64,000 nt of DNA from Bacteroidales bacterium (GCA_012729335.1 JAAYDJ010000037.1:62001-126000), one strand, 5' to 3'. Counted from the stretch's first letter, positions 44,383-54,819 are shown. The notes: generated by a model from the letters alone, not told the origin. Numbers and translations are program-made.

Positions 44383-47334
44383 ATGAGGAGAGGAATCGTC
44401 ACGATGGCCCTGATGGTGTGGGGTTTGTCGCTATGGGCTGCGGAAGTGGGCTACGAGGAGGCTTTGCATCGTGCGGAGCGTTTTTTTGCGGAACTGGATG
44501 GGGGTGCGGCCCTCAAGTCGGGGCGTGCGGTGCAATGCGACACCTTTGTGACCTGGCCTGTCCGATATCCCGCTCCGCTCAAGTCGGCTCCCCGGCAGCG
44601 GGAGACGGCCTTTTACATTTTCAACCGGCTGGATCGCCCCGGATTTGTCATTCTTTCGGCGGAAAGCAGCGTGAAAGAGGTGCTGGCCTGGTCGGCCACT
44701 TCTGACATCTGTGCCCTTCCTCCGCAACTGGAGGCCCTGTTGTCGCAGTATGCCCTGGAAACCGGCCTGGCCCGTGCTTATGGAATCACTTCCCCGGAAA
44801 CAGTGCAGGGGGCAGCTGCGGAACCCCTGCTGAAGGATATCCGCTGGAACCAGAATCCCGATCCCTTCAACACCCTATGCCCCTATGATGAGGCTACCGG
44901 AAGAATTTGCCCTGCGGGGTGCGTGGCCACAGCCATGGCCCAGGTCATCTATTACTGGAAGTATCCCCGGGTAGGCACAGGAAGCTTCGGCTATACCTCC
45001 CCCTACGGATACCTGAGTGCCGACTTCGGGAAAGCCGAATACCGCTACGAGGAGATGGCCGACGCTCCCTGGCCGGGCGTCCCCAATCCCGAGATTGCCG
45101 AACTCACTTATCATTGCGCCGTAGCCGTGGAAATGATTTTCGGCCCTTACAGCAGTTCCACCTATGCCGGGCAGGTGACCGGAGCCCTGGAGAAATATTT
45201 CAAATACAGGAAGCCCACGCAGGCCAACCGCTCGGTCTATTCTCAGGAGGCATGGAGAAACCTGATCATGAATGAGATCAACGCCCGCCGGCCGGTCATT
45301 TACAGCGCCCTCGATCCTTTGGATCCCGCGGTGCCCGGAGATGTGGCCGCTGGCCATGCCTTTGTGGTGGATGGCTATGACAGTGAGGGGCTTTTCCATA
45401 TCAACTGGGGCTGGGGCGGTTGCTCTGATGGCTATTACAGCCTCGACCTGATCAACCCTTCCGACTGTGCCCAACAATACACTTACAGCCATTCCCATAT
45501 GGTCATTGCGGGAATTGAGCCGGTGACCGATTTCGAATGTCTTCTGTCGGTGGAAAAGACGCAGGTCACCTTTCCGGTGACAGGGGGTGCCGACTCCCTT
45601 GAGATCAGGGCCAATGCAGGCTGGGCGGTGACCACCGATGCCTGGTGGCTGAGCATTGCGCCGCGTGAGGGGCAGGGAAATGCCACTCTCGTGATTGAAG
45701 CGCGTGCCAATGCCGGTTTTCTGGGGCGCAGCGGAAAGGTAACCGTCAAGGGGTGCGGCCTTACCCATGAAATCAGGGTGGTACAGGACGGTACCTGTGC
45801 GATGGAACCTTCCACCGGAGAACTCTTCTTTGAGGTTGGTGCCGGCAGCCAGAGTTTTACCCTCCGTTCGACCGCTTCCTGGATGATCACTTCCGGGGAA
45901 GCCTGGATCGGGGTGTCGCCCGATATGGGAAACGGCGACGAAACCATCACGGTGACCGTCACCGGAAATGAAGGAGGCGTGGCCCGGAGCGGTTCCCTGG
46001 AAATCACCGGCTGCAGTGTGACCAAGCGGGTGGAAGTCAGTCAGGAAGGTTCCTGTTACCTGGTTCCCGGAGCACACAGTGTGGAGCTGGGCGCCGCAGG
46101 GGGGACCGCTTCCGTGGAGATCTTATCAAACGGGGAGTGGCATGCCGAAACCTCCGACACCTGGATTTCCCTGGAGCCGGCATCGGGTGACGGGGACAGG
46201 GTTCTGCTCATCGGGGCGGCCGGAAATGAAGGGCAGTCGAAGCGTACGGGAACGGTAACCCTCAGGGGGTGCGGAATTGCGCGGACCATCCAGGTCACGC
46301 AGCAGGGGGCCTGTTCTCTGGAGGTGCTCCCCCTGGCGCTCGAGTTTTCACCGGCGGCCTCCGACCGTTATGTGACCGTATCCACAGGGAACAGCTGGAA
46401 AGCCACCACCGCCGAGACCTGGATCACCCTCTCTCCCGCCTCGGGCGAGGGGACGGCCATGCTCCGGATTTCCGTGACCGAAAACAAGGGATCTGCAGCC
46501 CGCAACGGCGTGGTGCTGGTGAATGGCTGCGGAACCGTCTATGCCATTTCCCTGGTCCAGCGCTCCTCATGTCTTTTCGACCTCTCCTCGCAGGTACTCG
46601 ATTTCACCTATATGCCGGGAAGCAAAAGCCTCTCCGTGAACACCTCATCGCGGTGGCAGGCCCACACCGACGACGCCTGGATCACCCTCACCCCGGCTTC
46701 AGGTACAAAAGGAGGCCAGGTAAAGGTCGACGTGGCCATGCACAGCGGGGAGATCCCCCGCACCGGCACCGTGGTCTTTTCAGGATGCAACACCAACCGC
46801 ATACTGAAAGTGGAACAGGAAGCCTGTGCATTTGAACTGGATGACGATAAGCTGCTGTTTTCTCCGGAGGGAGGTACAGAAGTGTTGGAAATCAGTTCCA
46901 ACGCCTCCTGGACCTTGCTGAATTCCTTTCCCTGGATTAATTTGTCGGCCACTTCGGGGCTGCGGGATGCCACCGTAACAGTTTCCGCCGATGGAAATTC
47001 CGCAGAAAAAAGAAGCGGCTGGATCAGGATTTCGGGTTGTTTTTCCTCCCGGAACGTGGAGGTGATCCAGGAAGGAGTCTCCACCCCTGCCGGGGAGATT
47101 CCCCGCTCACAGGTGGCCATTTGGCCCTCTCCGGCCACGGGATTCGTCTGGTTGGCCTTCCCGGAACCCGCTAAAAACGCCATGCTGGAAATATTCACCT
47201 CAGAAGGGCGGCTGGTGCGCAGGATCCCCTCTCCGGGGCAGCGTATCTCCCTCGACGGAATCGCCCCGGGGTTGTATCTGTTTCACTTCACCGACGGGGA
47301 GTATTCCCACAAGGAGAAAATCGTGGTCAGGTAA
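44383..47334 (+). CDS. C10 family cysteine protease with six BACON repeats and T9SS sorting domain
   Basis: About 983 residues. Signal peptide (TMALMVWGLSLWAAE), a Spi-like propeptide (FYIFNRLDRPGFVILSAESS), then the streptopain-type catalytic domain: Cys180 in ICPAGCVATAMAQV and His325 in GHAFVVDGYDSEG, followed by FHINWGWGG. From about residue 382, six BACON-type repeats of about 85 residues (each with Trp-I/L-x-[LIV], P-x-[SM]-G, and a GC near its end), then a C-terminal type A sorting signal (PGLYLFHFTDGEYSHKEKIVV). Secreted and anchored by T9SS. The ATG at 44383 was chosen over 44344. Confidence 0.92.
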   Translation: MRRGIVTMALMVWGLSLWAAEVGYEEALHRAERFFAELDGGAALKSGRAVQCDTFVTWPVRYPAPLKSAPRQRETAFYIFNRLDRPGFVILSAESSVKEVLAWSATSDICALPPQLEALLSQYALETGLARAYGITSPETVQGAAAEPLLKDIRWNQNPDPFNTLCPYDEATGRICPAGCVATAMAQVIYYWKYPRVGTGSFGYTSPYGYLSADFGKAEYRYEEMADAPWPGVPNPEIAELTYHCAVAVEMIFGPYSSSTYAGQVTGALEKYFKYRKPTQANRSVYSQEAWRNLIMNEINARRPVIYSALDPLDPAVPGDVAAGHAFVVDGYDSEGLFHINWGWGGCSDGYYSLDLINPSDCAQQYTYSHSHMVIAGIEPVTDFECLLSVEKTQVTFPVTGGADSLEIRANAGWAVTTDAWWLSIAPREGQGNATLVIEARANAGFLGRSGKVTVKGCGLTHEIRVVQDGTCAMEPSTGELFFEVGAGSQSFTLRSTASWMITSGEAWIGVSPDMGNGDETITVTVTGNEGGVARSGSLEITGCSVTKRVEVSQEGSCYLVPGAHSVELGAAGGTASVEILSNGEWHAETSDTWISLEPASGDGDRVLLIGAAGNEGQSKRTGTVTLRGCGIARTIQVTQQGACSLEVLPLALEFSPAASDRYVTVSTGNSWKATTAETWITLSPASGEGTAMLRISVTENKGSAARNGVVLVNGCGTVYAISLVQRSSCLFDLSSQVLDFTYMPGSKSLSVNTSSRWQAHTDDAWITLTPASGTKGGQVKVDVAMHSGEIPRTGTVVFSGCNTNRILKVEQEACAFELDDDKLLFSPEGGTEVLEISSNASWTLLNSFPWINLSATSGLRDATVTVSADGNSAEKRSGWIRISGCFSSRNVEVIQEGVSTPAGEIPRSQVAIWPSPATGFVWLAFPEPAKNAMLEIFTSEGRLVRRIPSPGQRISLDGIAPGLYLFHFTDGEYSHKEKIVVR

Positions 47335-48615
47335 TTACAGGTTTTTGGAGTTAAGCTGGGTATAGCCCACCAGACGGTCGTACCTGGCCCCTGCCGGCTT
47401 GTAGTAGACAAAAATCTGGTAATCGTTTTCGGTTTCCCAGTAGGAGCCTTCCAGATTGACATGGTCGGCGACGGCCGATCCTTCGGGGACATACACGTAG
47501 AGATAGTTGTAATAGCCCTGTTTGAGAAGGAGGGTCAGCTCGTACCTGCCGGTTTCAAAGTTCCAGGTCATTTCGTTGCCCTTGTTGGCGTTCCAACCTG
47601 AGAGTTCCCCGAAAACGTTGATGGTTCCGCCCAACAACGGGGCTTCGAGGGGCAGTGAGAAGTGGACGAACTGGTAGTCGCATTCCAGGTCGAAATCCTC
47701 GACGCGTTCCTGGCTTTCAATCACATAACGGCCGTTCATCTCCCGGTAGGGAAAATAGCGTTTTCCGTTCCTGACTTCCGACGGGGAAAGGGTAATGTGG
47801 TAGTAGGGCCGGTGGAAGGTGGTGGAGGTCACGCCTTCGCCGTTGATGGTGTGGTTCCGGGTGTCAAAATAGCGGAATTCGTTGCCGGCACTGAAAACGT
47901 TCTCCCGCGAATAGTCGTAAACGAGGCGGTTCTGCTGGATGAAGAGCGGCTTTAATCCTCTGATGGCATTGTCCCAGCGGTTGTTCTGCATGATCACCAC
48001 CCTGACCTCTTCACGGGGATTTTCGATCCGGAGCTGGTCATGGATGACCGTGAAGTCGACTTCATGGTTCTCACCGCGGAAGGCATCGGTAGTGGCCCTG
48101 CGGACCCTCCCCTCGATGGTGACCAGCGGTTCGGCGATGTGAAACCGGCGCGAGAGTACCTGCTTCTCCCGGTCATTACCCTCATATACCAATAAAATAT
48201 AATTCCCCGAGATTTTGAAACCCACCCTTTCATTTGGGAGCTCCAGATAGTAATTCACAAAACTGAAGGTGGTATTGAAGGAGCGGGCATAATCGTCGAT
48301 GGGATTGTCGGGGAATCCCTCGAGATATTGGCTCTGGGAGAGGAAACTTTCGTTCCAGTCGGGATCGCAGTGAAGAATGGTGTAGGAATACCTTTTGGCT
48401 TCGCCCGAGAGATCATCGAATTTCAGGACCAACCGGGCCTCTTCTCCCAGATTCAGCACCGGATTGGAGAGTTCAAATCCCTGCCGGTGAAACCTCACCG
48501 ATTTGATATCCTCGCGATATACGGCATTGCCGTGGTAAAAACGGGTCTCTTCCCCTCTTCCTGCGAAACCGCACAGGATAATGACCAGAAACAACGATAA
48601 TAATCTGACGTGCAT
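47335..48615 (-). CDS. T9SS plug-type protein (DUF5103)
   Basis: About 426 residues with a signal peptide (LLSLFLVIILCGFAG). It matches the DUF5103 family, whose Flavobacterium member is the Plug protein closing the periplasmic side of the T9SS translocon SprA. Typical segments: YHGNAVYREDIKSVRFHR, YTILHCDPDWNESFLSQSQYL and GELSGWNANKGNEMTW. It converges with the C10 protease gene with no intergenic base. A TATTTTTG box lies at 48643-48650 (minus). Confidence 0.82.
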   Translation of the reverse strand: MHVRLLSLFLVIILCGFAGRGEETRFYHGNAVYREDIKSVRFHRQGFELSNPVLNLGEEARLVLKFDDLSGEAKRYSYTILHCDPDWNESFLSQSQYLEGFPDNPIDDYARSFNTTFSFVNYYLELPNERVGFKISGNYILLVYEGNDREKQVLSRRFHIAEPLVTIEGRVRRATTDAFRGENHEVDFTVIHDQLRIENPREEVRVVIMQNNRWDNAIRGLKPLFIQQNRLVYDYSRENVFSAGNEFRYFDTRNHTINGEGVTSTTFHRPYYHITLSPSEVRNGKRYFPYREMNGRYVIESQERVEDFDLECDYQFVHFSLPLEAPLLGGTINVFGELSGWNANKGNEMTWNFETGRYELTLLLKQGYYNYLYVYVPEGSAVADHVNLEGSYWETENDYQIFVYYKPAGARYDRLVGYTQLNSKNL

Positions 48616-48744
48616 AATCACTTAAAATTAATATTCCCCCGGCAAAAATAATACCGGTTTCATTATCAGCTCCGCAGGGGCCTCCAGGAAAGAACGGAAG
48701 AGGGGGCCATATATTTTGAAAAGCATAAGTTTATGGGGTAATGA

Positions 48745-48775
48745 TTGGGAAAATGAAGTTTAATTATTTATTTTG
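48745..48775 (+). promoter_or_regulatory. Probable promoter of the nqr operon
   Basis: TTG (48745-48747), 20 nt, then TTATTTTG (48768-48775), one mismatch from TAnnTTTG, ending 33 nt before the nqrA ATG. Confidence 0.5.
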
Positions 48776-48808
48776 GCTCTGATTTTAGAATCATTTTTAA
48801 TATCAAAT

Positions 48809-50158
48809 ATGTCAAAAACCATCAAACTCAGGAAAGGGTTCAACATCAGGTTGAAAGGGAAAGCCGGTGCTGTTCTGGAAGAGGTTTCCGCGTCGGAGAT
48901 CTATGCCCTGAAGCCCACCGATTTTCCGGGGTTGACGCCCCGTTTGTCGGTCAAGCAGGGAGATGAGGTCAAATGCGGAGAGCCGTTGTTTTACGACAAG
49001 TATCATCCTGAAGTGGTCTTCGTGTCGCCGGTAGGGGGGATAGTAGAGACGGTGAACCGGGGGGAGAGGCGCAGGATTCTGGAGGTTTTGGTCAGGGTTT
49101 CCGCCGGGGTGGGCGAGGTGGATTTCGGGAAAACCGATCCCCTGCAGGCCGGTGCCGAAGAGGTAAAGGAGAAGATCCTGCAGGCGGGGTTGTGGCCTTT
49201 TATGAGGCGACGTCCTTACGGCACGATTGCGCGCACTTCAGAGGTGCCCAAGAGCATTTTCATATCCTGTTTTGACACGGCTCCCCTGGCTCCCGATTAC
49301 GACTTTGTTCTTGCGGGGCGTGAAGCGGATTTCCAGGCCGGGGTGGATGCCCTGACACGGCTCACGCCGGGGAAGGTTCACCTGGGGCTCCCTGCCACGG
49401 GAGGGGAGATGTTCAGCGGGATCCGGAATGCGGAGGTCACCCGTTATGAAGGACCCCATCCTGCCGGAAATGTCGGAGTGCATATTCACCATACCGATCC
49501 GGTCAATAAGGGTGAGGTGGTGTGGACGGTCAATCCGGCGGATGTGGCCATTATCGGGCGGCTTTTCCTGACCGGAAAGCTGGATTTCACCCGTGTGGTG
49601 GCCCTCACCGGCCCCGGGGTGATCAACCCCCGCTACCTGAAAACCCGCCTCGGCACACGACTGTGCCCCCTGCTCGAGGGGAACCTCAGAGAGGAAAGCA
49701 AACAACGGGTCATCAGCGGCAACGCCCTGACCGGGAAAAAGGTCCTTTGCGACAATTTCCTGAATTTCTATGACTCCCAGGTGACTGTGATCGCCGAAGG
49801 GGAGGAGTATGAATTCATGGGATGGGCCAAACCGGGTGTCGACAAGTTCAGCGCCTCTAAAACCTTTCTCTCTTCCCTCTTTCCGAAAAAGGAGTATGAA
49901 CTCAATGCCAACCTGCATGGAGGAGAGCGTTCTTTCGTCCTTTCAGGCCAGTATGAGAAATATCTTCCCATGGACCTCCTCCCGGTCCATCTGCTCAAAG
50001 CCATCCTGGTCAATGACATCGACAAGATGGAACAATTGGGCATCTATGAGGTGATCGGTGAGGACCTGGCTTTATGCGAGTATGCCTGCCCTTCCAAAAT
50101 CAAGGTGCAGGATATCCTGCGCCAGGGTCTGGAACTGATGGAGAAGGAACTGGGTTAA
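48809..50158 (+). CDS. nqrA: Na+-translocating NADH:quinone reductase subunit A
   Basis: About 449 residues from ATG 48809 (MSKTIKLRKGFNIRLKG), the standard NqrA opening; the in-frame extension to 48773 is not conserved. Peripheral cytoplasmic subunit involved in quinone binding. Segments SVKQGDEVKCGEPLFYDK, VSPVGGIVETVNRGERR and YACPSKIKVQDILRQGLELM are typical. First gene of nqrABCDEF. Confidence 0.96.
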   Translation: MSKTIKLRKGFNIRLKGKAGAVLEEVSASEIYALKPTDFPGLTPRLSVKQGDEVKCGEPLFYDKYHPEVVFVSPVGGIVETVNRGERRRILEVLVRVSAGVGEVDFGKTDPLQAGAEEVKEKILQAGLWPFMRRRPYGTIARTSEVPKSIFISCFDTAPLAPDYDFVLAGREADFQAGVDALTRLTPGKVHLGLPATGGEMFSGIRNAEVTRYEGPHPAGNVGVHIHHTDPVNKGEVVWTVNPADVAIIGRLFLTGKLDFTRVVALTGPGVINPRYLKTRLGTRLCPLLEGNLREESKQRVISGNALTGKKVLCDNFLNFYDSQVTVIAEGEEYEFMGWAKPGVDKFSASKTFLSSLFPKKEYELNANLHGGERSFVLSGQYEKYLPMDLLPVHLLKAILVNDIDKMEQLGIYEVIGEDLALCEYACPSKIKVQDILRQGLELMEKELG

Positions 50159-50222
50159 GCCTGCCGGGAGGGAAATTTAGTTACCACTTTTTGTGGACCT
50201 GTAAATGAAATATTGCTAAAAG

Positions 50223-51380
50223 ATGGAATCGCTCAGAAATTTCTTTGAAAAACTACAGCCTCATGTGCAGAAGGGGGCCAAATACCATTGGCTCCATTCT
50301 ACCTATGATGCCTTTTTTACCCTGGCGTTTGTCCCCAAGAAAACATCTGTATCGGGTACGCATATCCATGATTATCTTGACATGAAAAGGACCATGTCGA
50401 TTGTGATTGTGGCTTTGTTGCCGGCGTTGCTTTTCGGGATGTACAATACGGGATACCAGCATTTCAAGGCCATCGGGGAGCTGGCGGCCACCGGTTTCTG
50501 GCAGGTTTTCGGGTATGGATTCCTGAAGGTTTTCCCGGTTATCGTGGTTTCCTATGTGACCGGACTGGGCATTGAGTTTATTTTTGCCCAGTCGCGCGGG
50601 CACGAAGTCAACGAAGGTTTTCTGGTATCGGGGATGCTGATTCCGCTGGTGATGCCGATCAATACCCCGTTGTGGATGGTGGCTGTGGCCACGGCTTTTG
50701 CGGTGGTTTTCGGGAAGGAGGTCTTCGGTGGAACGGGGATGAACATCTGGAATCCGGCATTGGTGGCCAGGGCATTCCTCTTCTTTGCCTATCCTGCGCA
50801 GATGTCGGGCGACAAGGTGTGGATTGCTCTGGGTGAGGGCGATAAGGTCGTGGATGGTTTTTCGGGGGCGACGATTCTGGGTGAGGCGGCTGCCGGAAAC
50901 ACCCAGATTAATGTGATGGATGCTTTTCTGGGGTTCATTCCCGGCTCCATCGGGGAGACCTCCACGCTGGCCATCCTGTTGGGGGCGCTGTTTTTGATCA
51001 TCACAGGCGTGGGGAGCTGGAAAATCATGGCTTCCACCTTTCTGGGCGGTGCCGCCATGGGCATCCTGCTCAACCTCTTTGCCGTGAATCCCTACATGGA
51101 GATGCCCTTCTGGCACCATTTCATCATCGGCGGTTTTGCCTTCGGCGCCGTCTTTATGGCCACTGACCCGGTGTCGGCTGCCCAAACCGAAAAAGGAAAA
51201 TGGATCTATGGCTTCCTGATCGGGGTGATGGCTGTCCTCATCAGGGTACTCAACCCGGCCTACCCCGAAGGAATGATGCTGGCCATCCTGCTCCTGAACA
51301 CCTTCGCCCCCCTGATCGACCATTATGTGGTACAGGGGCACATCAAAAGGCGCCTGAAAAGAGCCCAAGTTGCAGCCTAA
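50223..51380 (+). CDS. nqrB: Na+-NQR subunit B
   Basis: 385 residues, polytopic membrane subunit that carries covalent FMN. The flavinylation motif is GFSGATILG with Thr217 as the attachment residue. It forms part of the sodium path. Starts 64 bp after nqrA. Confidence 0.96.
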   Translation: MESLRNFFEKLQPHVQKGAKYHWLHSTYDAFFTLAFVPKKTSVSGTHIHDYLDMKRTMSIVIVALLPALLFGMYNTGYQHFKAIGELAATGFWQVFGYGFLKVFPVIVVSYVTGLGIEFIFAQSRGHEVNEGFLVSGMLIPLVMPINTPLWMVAVATAFAVVFGKEVFGGTGMNIWNPALVARAFLFFAYPAQMSGDKVWIALGEGDKVVDGFSGATILGEAAAGNTQINVMDAFLGFIPGSIGETSTLAILLGALFLIITGVGSWKIMASTFLGGAAMGILLNLFAVNPYMEMPFWHHFIIGGFAFGAVFMATDPVSAAQTEKGKWIYGFLIGVMAVLIRVLNPAYPEGMMLAILLLNTFAPLIDHYVVQGHIKRRLKRAQVAA

Positions 51381-51398
51381 TCGTAAAAAACTGAGAAT

Positions 51399-52103
51399 AT
51401 GAACAAAAACGGCAATTCCTATACGTTCATCTATGCATCGGTGATGGTGGTGGTGGTGGCGGCCCTGTTGTCGGCGGCGGCCATTTCGCTGAAACCGAAG
51501 CAGGTCAAGAACGCTGAGATAGAGAAAAAACAGAATATTCTGGCTTCGGTGCACATAGAGGCCACGGCCACTGATGCTGAGTCACTCTATGAGCAGAATA
51601 TTCAAAAGGCCTATGTGGTCAATGCGGCAGGAGAAGAGGTAGCTGGCGATGCTTTTTCCGTGGATCTGAAAAAGGAGAGGTCGAAGCCCCTGGAGCAGCG
51701 GATACTGCCGGTATTTGAGTGTCAGACTCCTGAGGGACTGAAGTATATCCTGCCGTTGCGGGGTACAGGACTCTGGGGGCCTATCTGGGGTTATCTGGCC
51801 CTGAATGAAGACCTCAATACCATTTACGGGGTCAATTTCGACCACCAGGGAGAGACGCCCGGACTGGGAGCAGAGATCAATACCCCGGCTTTTCAGGAGC
51901 CTTTCAGGGGAAAAACCATTTTCGATGCCGCGGGAAAGCTGGTGGCCATCATCGTGGCCAAGTCGAATGAGACGGCCCCCGCAGAACACAAGGTCGACGC
52001 CATTTCAGGCGGGACCATCACCAGTAAGGGGTTACAGCAGATGTTGCTGGATGATCTCACCTCTTACGAAAAATTCATCACCCGGAAAAAATCAGCATTA
52101 TGA
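51399..52103 (+). CDS. nqrC: Na+-NQR subunit C
   Basis: 234 residues: one N-terminal helix ([20 protein letters not shown]) and a periplasmic FMN-binding domain. The flavinylation motif is [12 protein letters not shown] (Thr206 the candidate), with G in place of the common A. Overlaps nqrD by 4 nt. Confidence 0.95.
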   Translation: MNKNGNSYTFIYASVMVVVVAALLSAAAISLKPKQVKNAEIEKKQNILASVHIEATATDAESLYEQNIQKAYVVNAAGEEVAGDAFSVDLKKERSKPLEQRILPVFECQTPEGLKYILPLRGTGLWGPIWGYLALNEDLNTIYGVNFDHQGETPGLGAEINTPAFQEPFRGKTIFDAAGKLVAIIVAKSNETAPAEHKVDAISGGTITSKGLQQMLLDDLTSYEKFITRKKSAL

Positions 52104-52750
52104 GCGATAAAGATCCCTTATTTTCAGCCAAGAACCTGAAGTTGCTTTCTGATCCGCTGAACAGCAGCAATCCCATTACCGTGCAGGTGTTGGGGATATG
52201 TTCGGCGCTGGCCGTCACGGCCCAGCTGAAACCGGCCATTGTGATGGCCATTTCAGTGACGGTAGTGATCGCCCTGGGTAATGTGATCATTTCCCTGCTG
52301 CGCAATACCATTCCCAACCGCATCAGGATCATCGTGCAGCTGGTGGTCATTGCCGCCCTGGTGATCCTGGTCGACCAGGTGCTGAAGGCGTTTGTATATG
52401 ACGTGAGCAAGCAGTTGTCGGTATTTGTTGGACTGATCATCACCAACTGTATCCTGATGGGGCGTCTCGAGGCGTTTGCCATGAGCAACAAACCCTGGCA
52501 GTCTTTTCTCGATGGTTTGGGCAACGGCGCCGGCTATGGACTGATCCTGATCATCGTGGGATTCTTCCGTGAGCTGCTCGGATCAGGATCGCTTCTGGGT
52601 TTCAGGATCATCCCTGAAAGCTGGTACATCACCAACGGTGGCGTATATGCCAATAATGGCATGATGATCCTTCCTCCCATGGCACTGATTACCATTGGCC
52701 TTATCATCTGGGTGCAGCGGAGCAGAAACCGCAAACTCATCGAAAACTAA
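52100..52750 (+). CDS. nqrD: Na+-NQR subunit D
   Basis: 216 residues, six-helix membrane subunit of the NqrD/RnfE family, one half of the NqrD/E pair that holds an intramembrane iron centre. The conserved cysteines lie in [14 protein letters not shown] and [16 protein letters not shown]. Confidence 0.95.
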   Translation: MSDKDPLFSAKNLKLLSDPLNSSNPITVQVLGICSALAVTAQLKPAIVMAISVTVVIALGNVIISLLRNTIPNRIRIIVQLVVIAALVILVDQVLKAFVYDVSKQLSVFVGLIITNCILMGRLEAFAMSNKPWQSFLDGLGNGAGYGLILIIVGFFRELLGSGSLLGFRIIPESWYITNGGVYANNGMMILPPMALITIGLIIWVQRSRNRKLIEN

Positions 52751-52770
52751 CCGGTAAAAATGGCATTTGT

Positions 52771-53388
52771 ATGGAAAACCTGATAAATATATTCGTACGG
52801 TCGATCTTCATCGAGAACATGATTTTTGCCTATTTCCTGGGCATGTGTTCCTATCTGGCCGTGTCGAAGTCGGTCAAGACCGCCACGGGGTTGGGTATTG
52901 CCGTGATCTTCGTGCTGCTGGTCACCCTGCCGGTCAACTATCTGCTCGAGAATTATGTGCTGAAGGAGGGGGCCCTGGCGTGGCTGGGATCCTCATTTGC
53001 CGCGGTTGACCTGAGCTTTCTGAGCTTCATCATGTTCATCGCCGTGATTGCTTCCATTGTGCAGCTGGTGGAGATGGTGGTGGAAAAATTTGCGCCGGCG
53101 CTTTACAACCAACTGGGGATTTTTCTTCCGCTGATTGCGGTGAACTGTGCCATCCTGGGGGGCTCGCTCTTCATGCAGCAGAAGGAGTTTCAGAATATCG
53201 GTGAAGCCACGGTGTACTCCCTGGGGTCGGGGGTGGGCTGGTTCCTGGCCATCGTGGGCATCGCTGCCATCCGGGAAAAAATCCAGTATTCAAATGTGCC
53301 CAAGCCTTTACGCGGACTGGGGATTACCTTTATCGTGACGGGTCTGATGGGTATAGCCTTCATGGGCTTCATGGGAATTAAACTGTAA
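52771..53388 (+). CDS. nqrE: Na+-NQR subunit E
   Basis: 205 residues, paralogue of NqrD in inverted topology. The cysteines are in [17 protein letters not shown] and [15 protein letters not shown]. Confidence 0.95.
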   Translation: MENLINIFVRSIFIENMIFAYFLGMCSYLAVSKSVKTATGLGIAVIFVLLVTLPVNYLLENYVLKEGALAWLGSSFAAVDLSFLSFIMFIAVIASIVQLVEMVVEKFAPALYNQLGIFLPLIAVNCAILGGSLFMQQKEFQNIGEATVYSLGSGVGWFLAIVGIAAIREKIQYSNVPKPLRGLGITFIVTGLMGIAFMGFMGIKL

Positions 53389-53408
53389 CTGCATAATTGA
53401 ACCGTATC

Positions 53409-54671
53409 ATGATGATATTATCCATTGAAACGGCCACGGTGATCACCAGTGTGGTCATTTTCCTGCTGGTCATAATCCTGCTGGTGGCGTTGCTGCTTTA
53501 TGCCAAAAAGAAACTGATGCCCTCGGGGGTGGTGAAGATCGACATCAACGATGGGTACAAGGTGGTGGAGACCGAGCCGGGGAGCAGTTTGCTGAGTACG
53601 CTGAGCAACAACAAGATCATTTTGCCTTCGGCGTGCGGGGGCGGGGGCACCTGCGGCATGTGCCGCTGCCAGGTTATCGAAGGGGGGGGGTCCATCCTGC
53701 CTACCGAGACCGGTTTTTTCTCCCGCAAGGAACAGGCCGACCACTGGCGGCTGGGTTGCCAGGTCAAGGTGAAGGAAAACATGAAAATCCACATGCATCA
53801 GGAGATCCTGGGCGTGAAGAAATGGGAGTGCGAGGTGGTCTCCAACCGGAATGTGGCCACCTTTATCAAGGAGTTTGTGGTGAAGCTTCCCGAAGGTGAG
53901 AACCTGGAATTCAAGTCGGGGGGGTACATTCAGATCGATGTTCCGAAGGTAGAGGTGGACTTCTCGACCATGGATGTGCAACCTGAGTTCCGCGAGGAGT
54001 GGGAGAAATTCGGCATTTTTAACCTGAAGATGAAGAATCCGGAGCCTACCTTCCGGGCCTATTCGATGGCCAACCATCCTGCCGAGGGCAATATCGTCAT
54101 GCTCAACATCCGTATTGCCACACCACCGTGGGACCGCGCCAACAACCGCTTTAAGGACGTCAACCCCGGAGTATGTTCCTCCTATATCTTCTCGCGTAAA
54201 CCAGGCGATAAGGTGACCGTCTCCGGTCCGTTCGGAGAGTTCTTCCTCAAGAACAACGACAACGAGATGATGTTTATCGGCGGTGGAGCGGGGATGGCCC
54301 CCATGCGGTCGCACCTCTTCCACCTTTTCCATACCATGAAGGAGACCAAACGCAAGGTGAGCTTCTGGTATGGCGCCCGCTCCACCCGGGAGGTCTTTTA
54401 CCAGGAGCAGTTCGAGGAAATCGAGAAGAATTTCCCCAACTTCAAATTCACCCTGGCCTTGTCGGAGCCCAAACCCGAGGACAACTGGACCGGCCCCAAA
54501 GGATTCATCCATCAGGTGATCTATGACAACTACCTGAGCAAACACGAGCAACCTGAAGAGGTCGACTATTACCTCTGCGGCCCTCCGCTGATGAACAGCG
54601 CCGTGCAGAAGATGCTCTACGACCTGGGCGTGCCCGATGAAAACATCCTTTACGACGACTTTGGAGGATAG
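53409..54671 (+). CDS. nqrF: Na+-NQR subunit F
   Basis: About 420 residues: one N-terminal helix, a 2Fe-2S ferredoxin domain (SACGGGGTCGMCRCQV with the fourth cysteine in RLGCQVKVKE), an FAD domain (RAYSMANHPAEG) and a NAD domain (MFIGGGAGMAPMRSH, YLCGPPLMN). It accepts electrons from NADH. The ATG at 53409 was preferred over the TTG at 53397. Last gene of the operon, followed by a large palindrome. Confidence 0.96.
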   Translation: MMILSIETATVITSVVIFLLVIILLVALLLYAKKKLMPSGVVKIDINDGYKVVETEPGSSLLSTLSNNKIILPSACGGGGTCGMCRCQVIEGGGSILPTETGFFSRKEQADHWRLGCQVKVKENMKIHMHQEILGVKKWECEVVSNRNVATFIKEFVVKLPEGENLEFKSGGYIQIDVPKVEVDFSTMDVQPEFREEWEKFGIFNLKMKNPEPTFRAYSMANHPAEGNIVMLNIRIATPPWDRANNRFKDVNPGVCSSYIFSRKPGDKVTVSGPFGEFFLKNNDNEMMFIGGGAGMAPMRSHLFHLFHTMKETKRKVSFWYGARSTREVFYQEQFEEIEKNFPNFKFTLALSEPKPEDNWTGPKGFIHQVIYDNYLSKHEQPEEVDYYLCGPPLMNSAVQKMLYDLGVPDENILYDDFGG

Positions 54672-54690
54672 TTTGACCGCTTGAGCTTTC

Positions 54691-54756
54691 ACCGCAGAGC
54701 TACAAAGACACCACGAATCCATTTCTCCGTGCCCTTGTGCCTCTGCGGTTTTTTTA
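54691..54756 (+). terminator. Long imperfect palindrome after nqrF (REP-like, terminator-like)
   Basis: Two 21-nt arms (54691-54711 and 54729-54749) share ACCGCAGAG...ACAA...CAC in inverted orientation, with five mismatches, and a T run (54750-54756) follows. The sequence resembles the widespread ACCGCAGAG-type palindromic repeats of many bacterial genomes and could also end nqr transcription. Confidence 0.65.
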
Positions 54757-54819
54757 TGCCCTTGCCGGGTATGCGTTATATACTTGCTTTTTCCTATTTT
54801 TGGAGCTTAACTCTATTTT

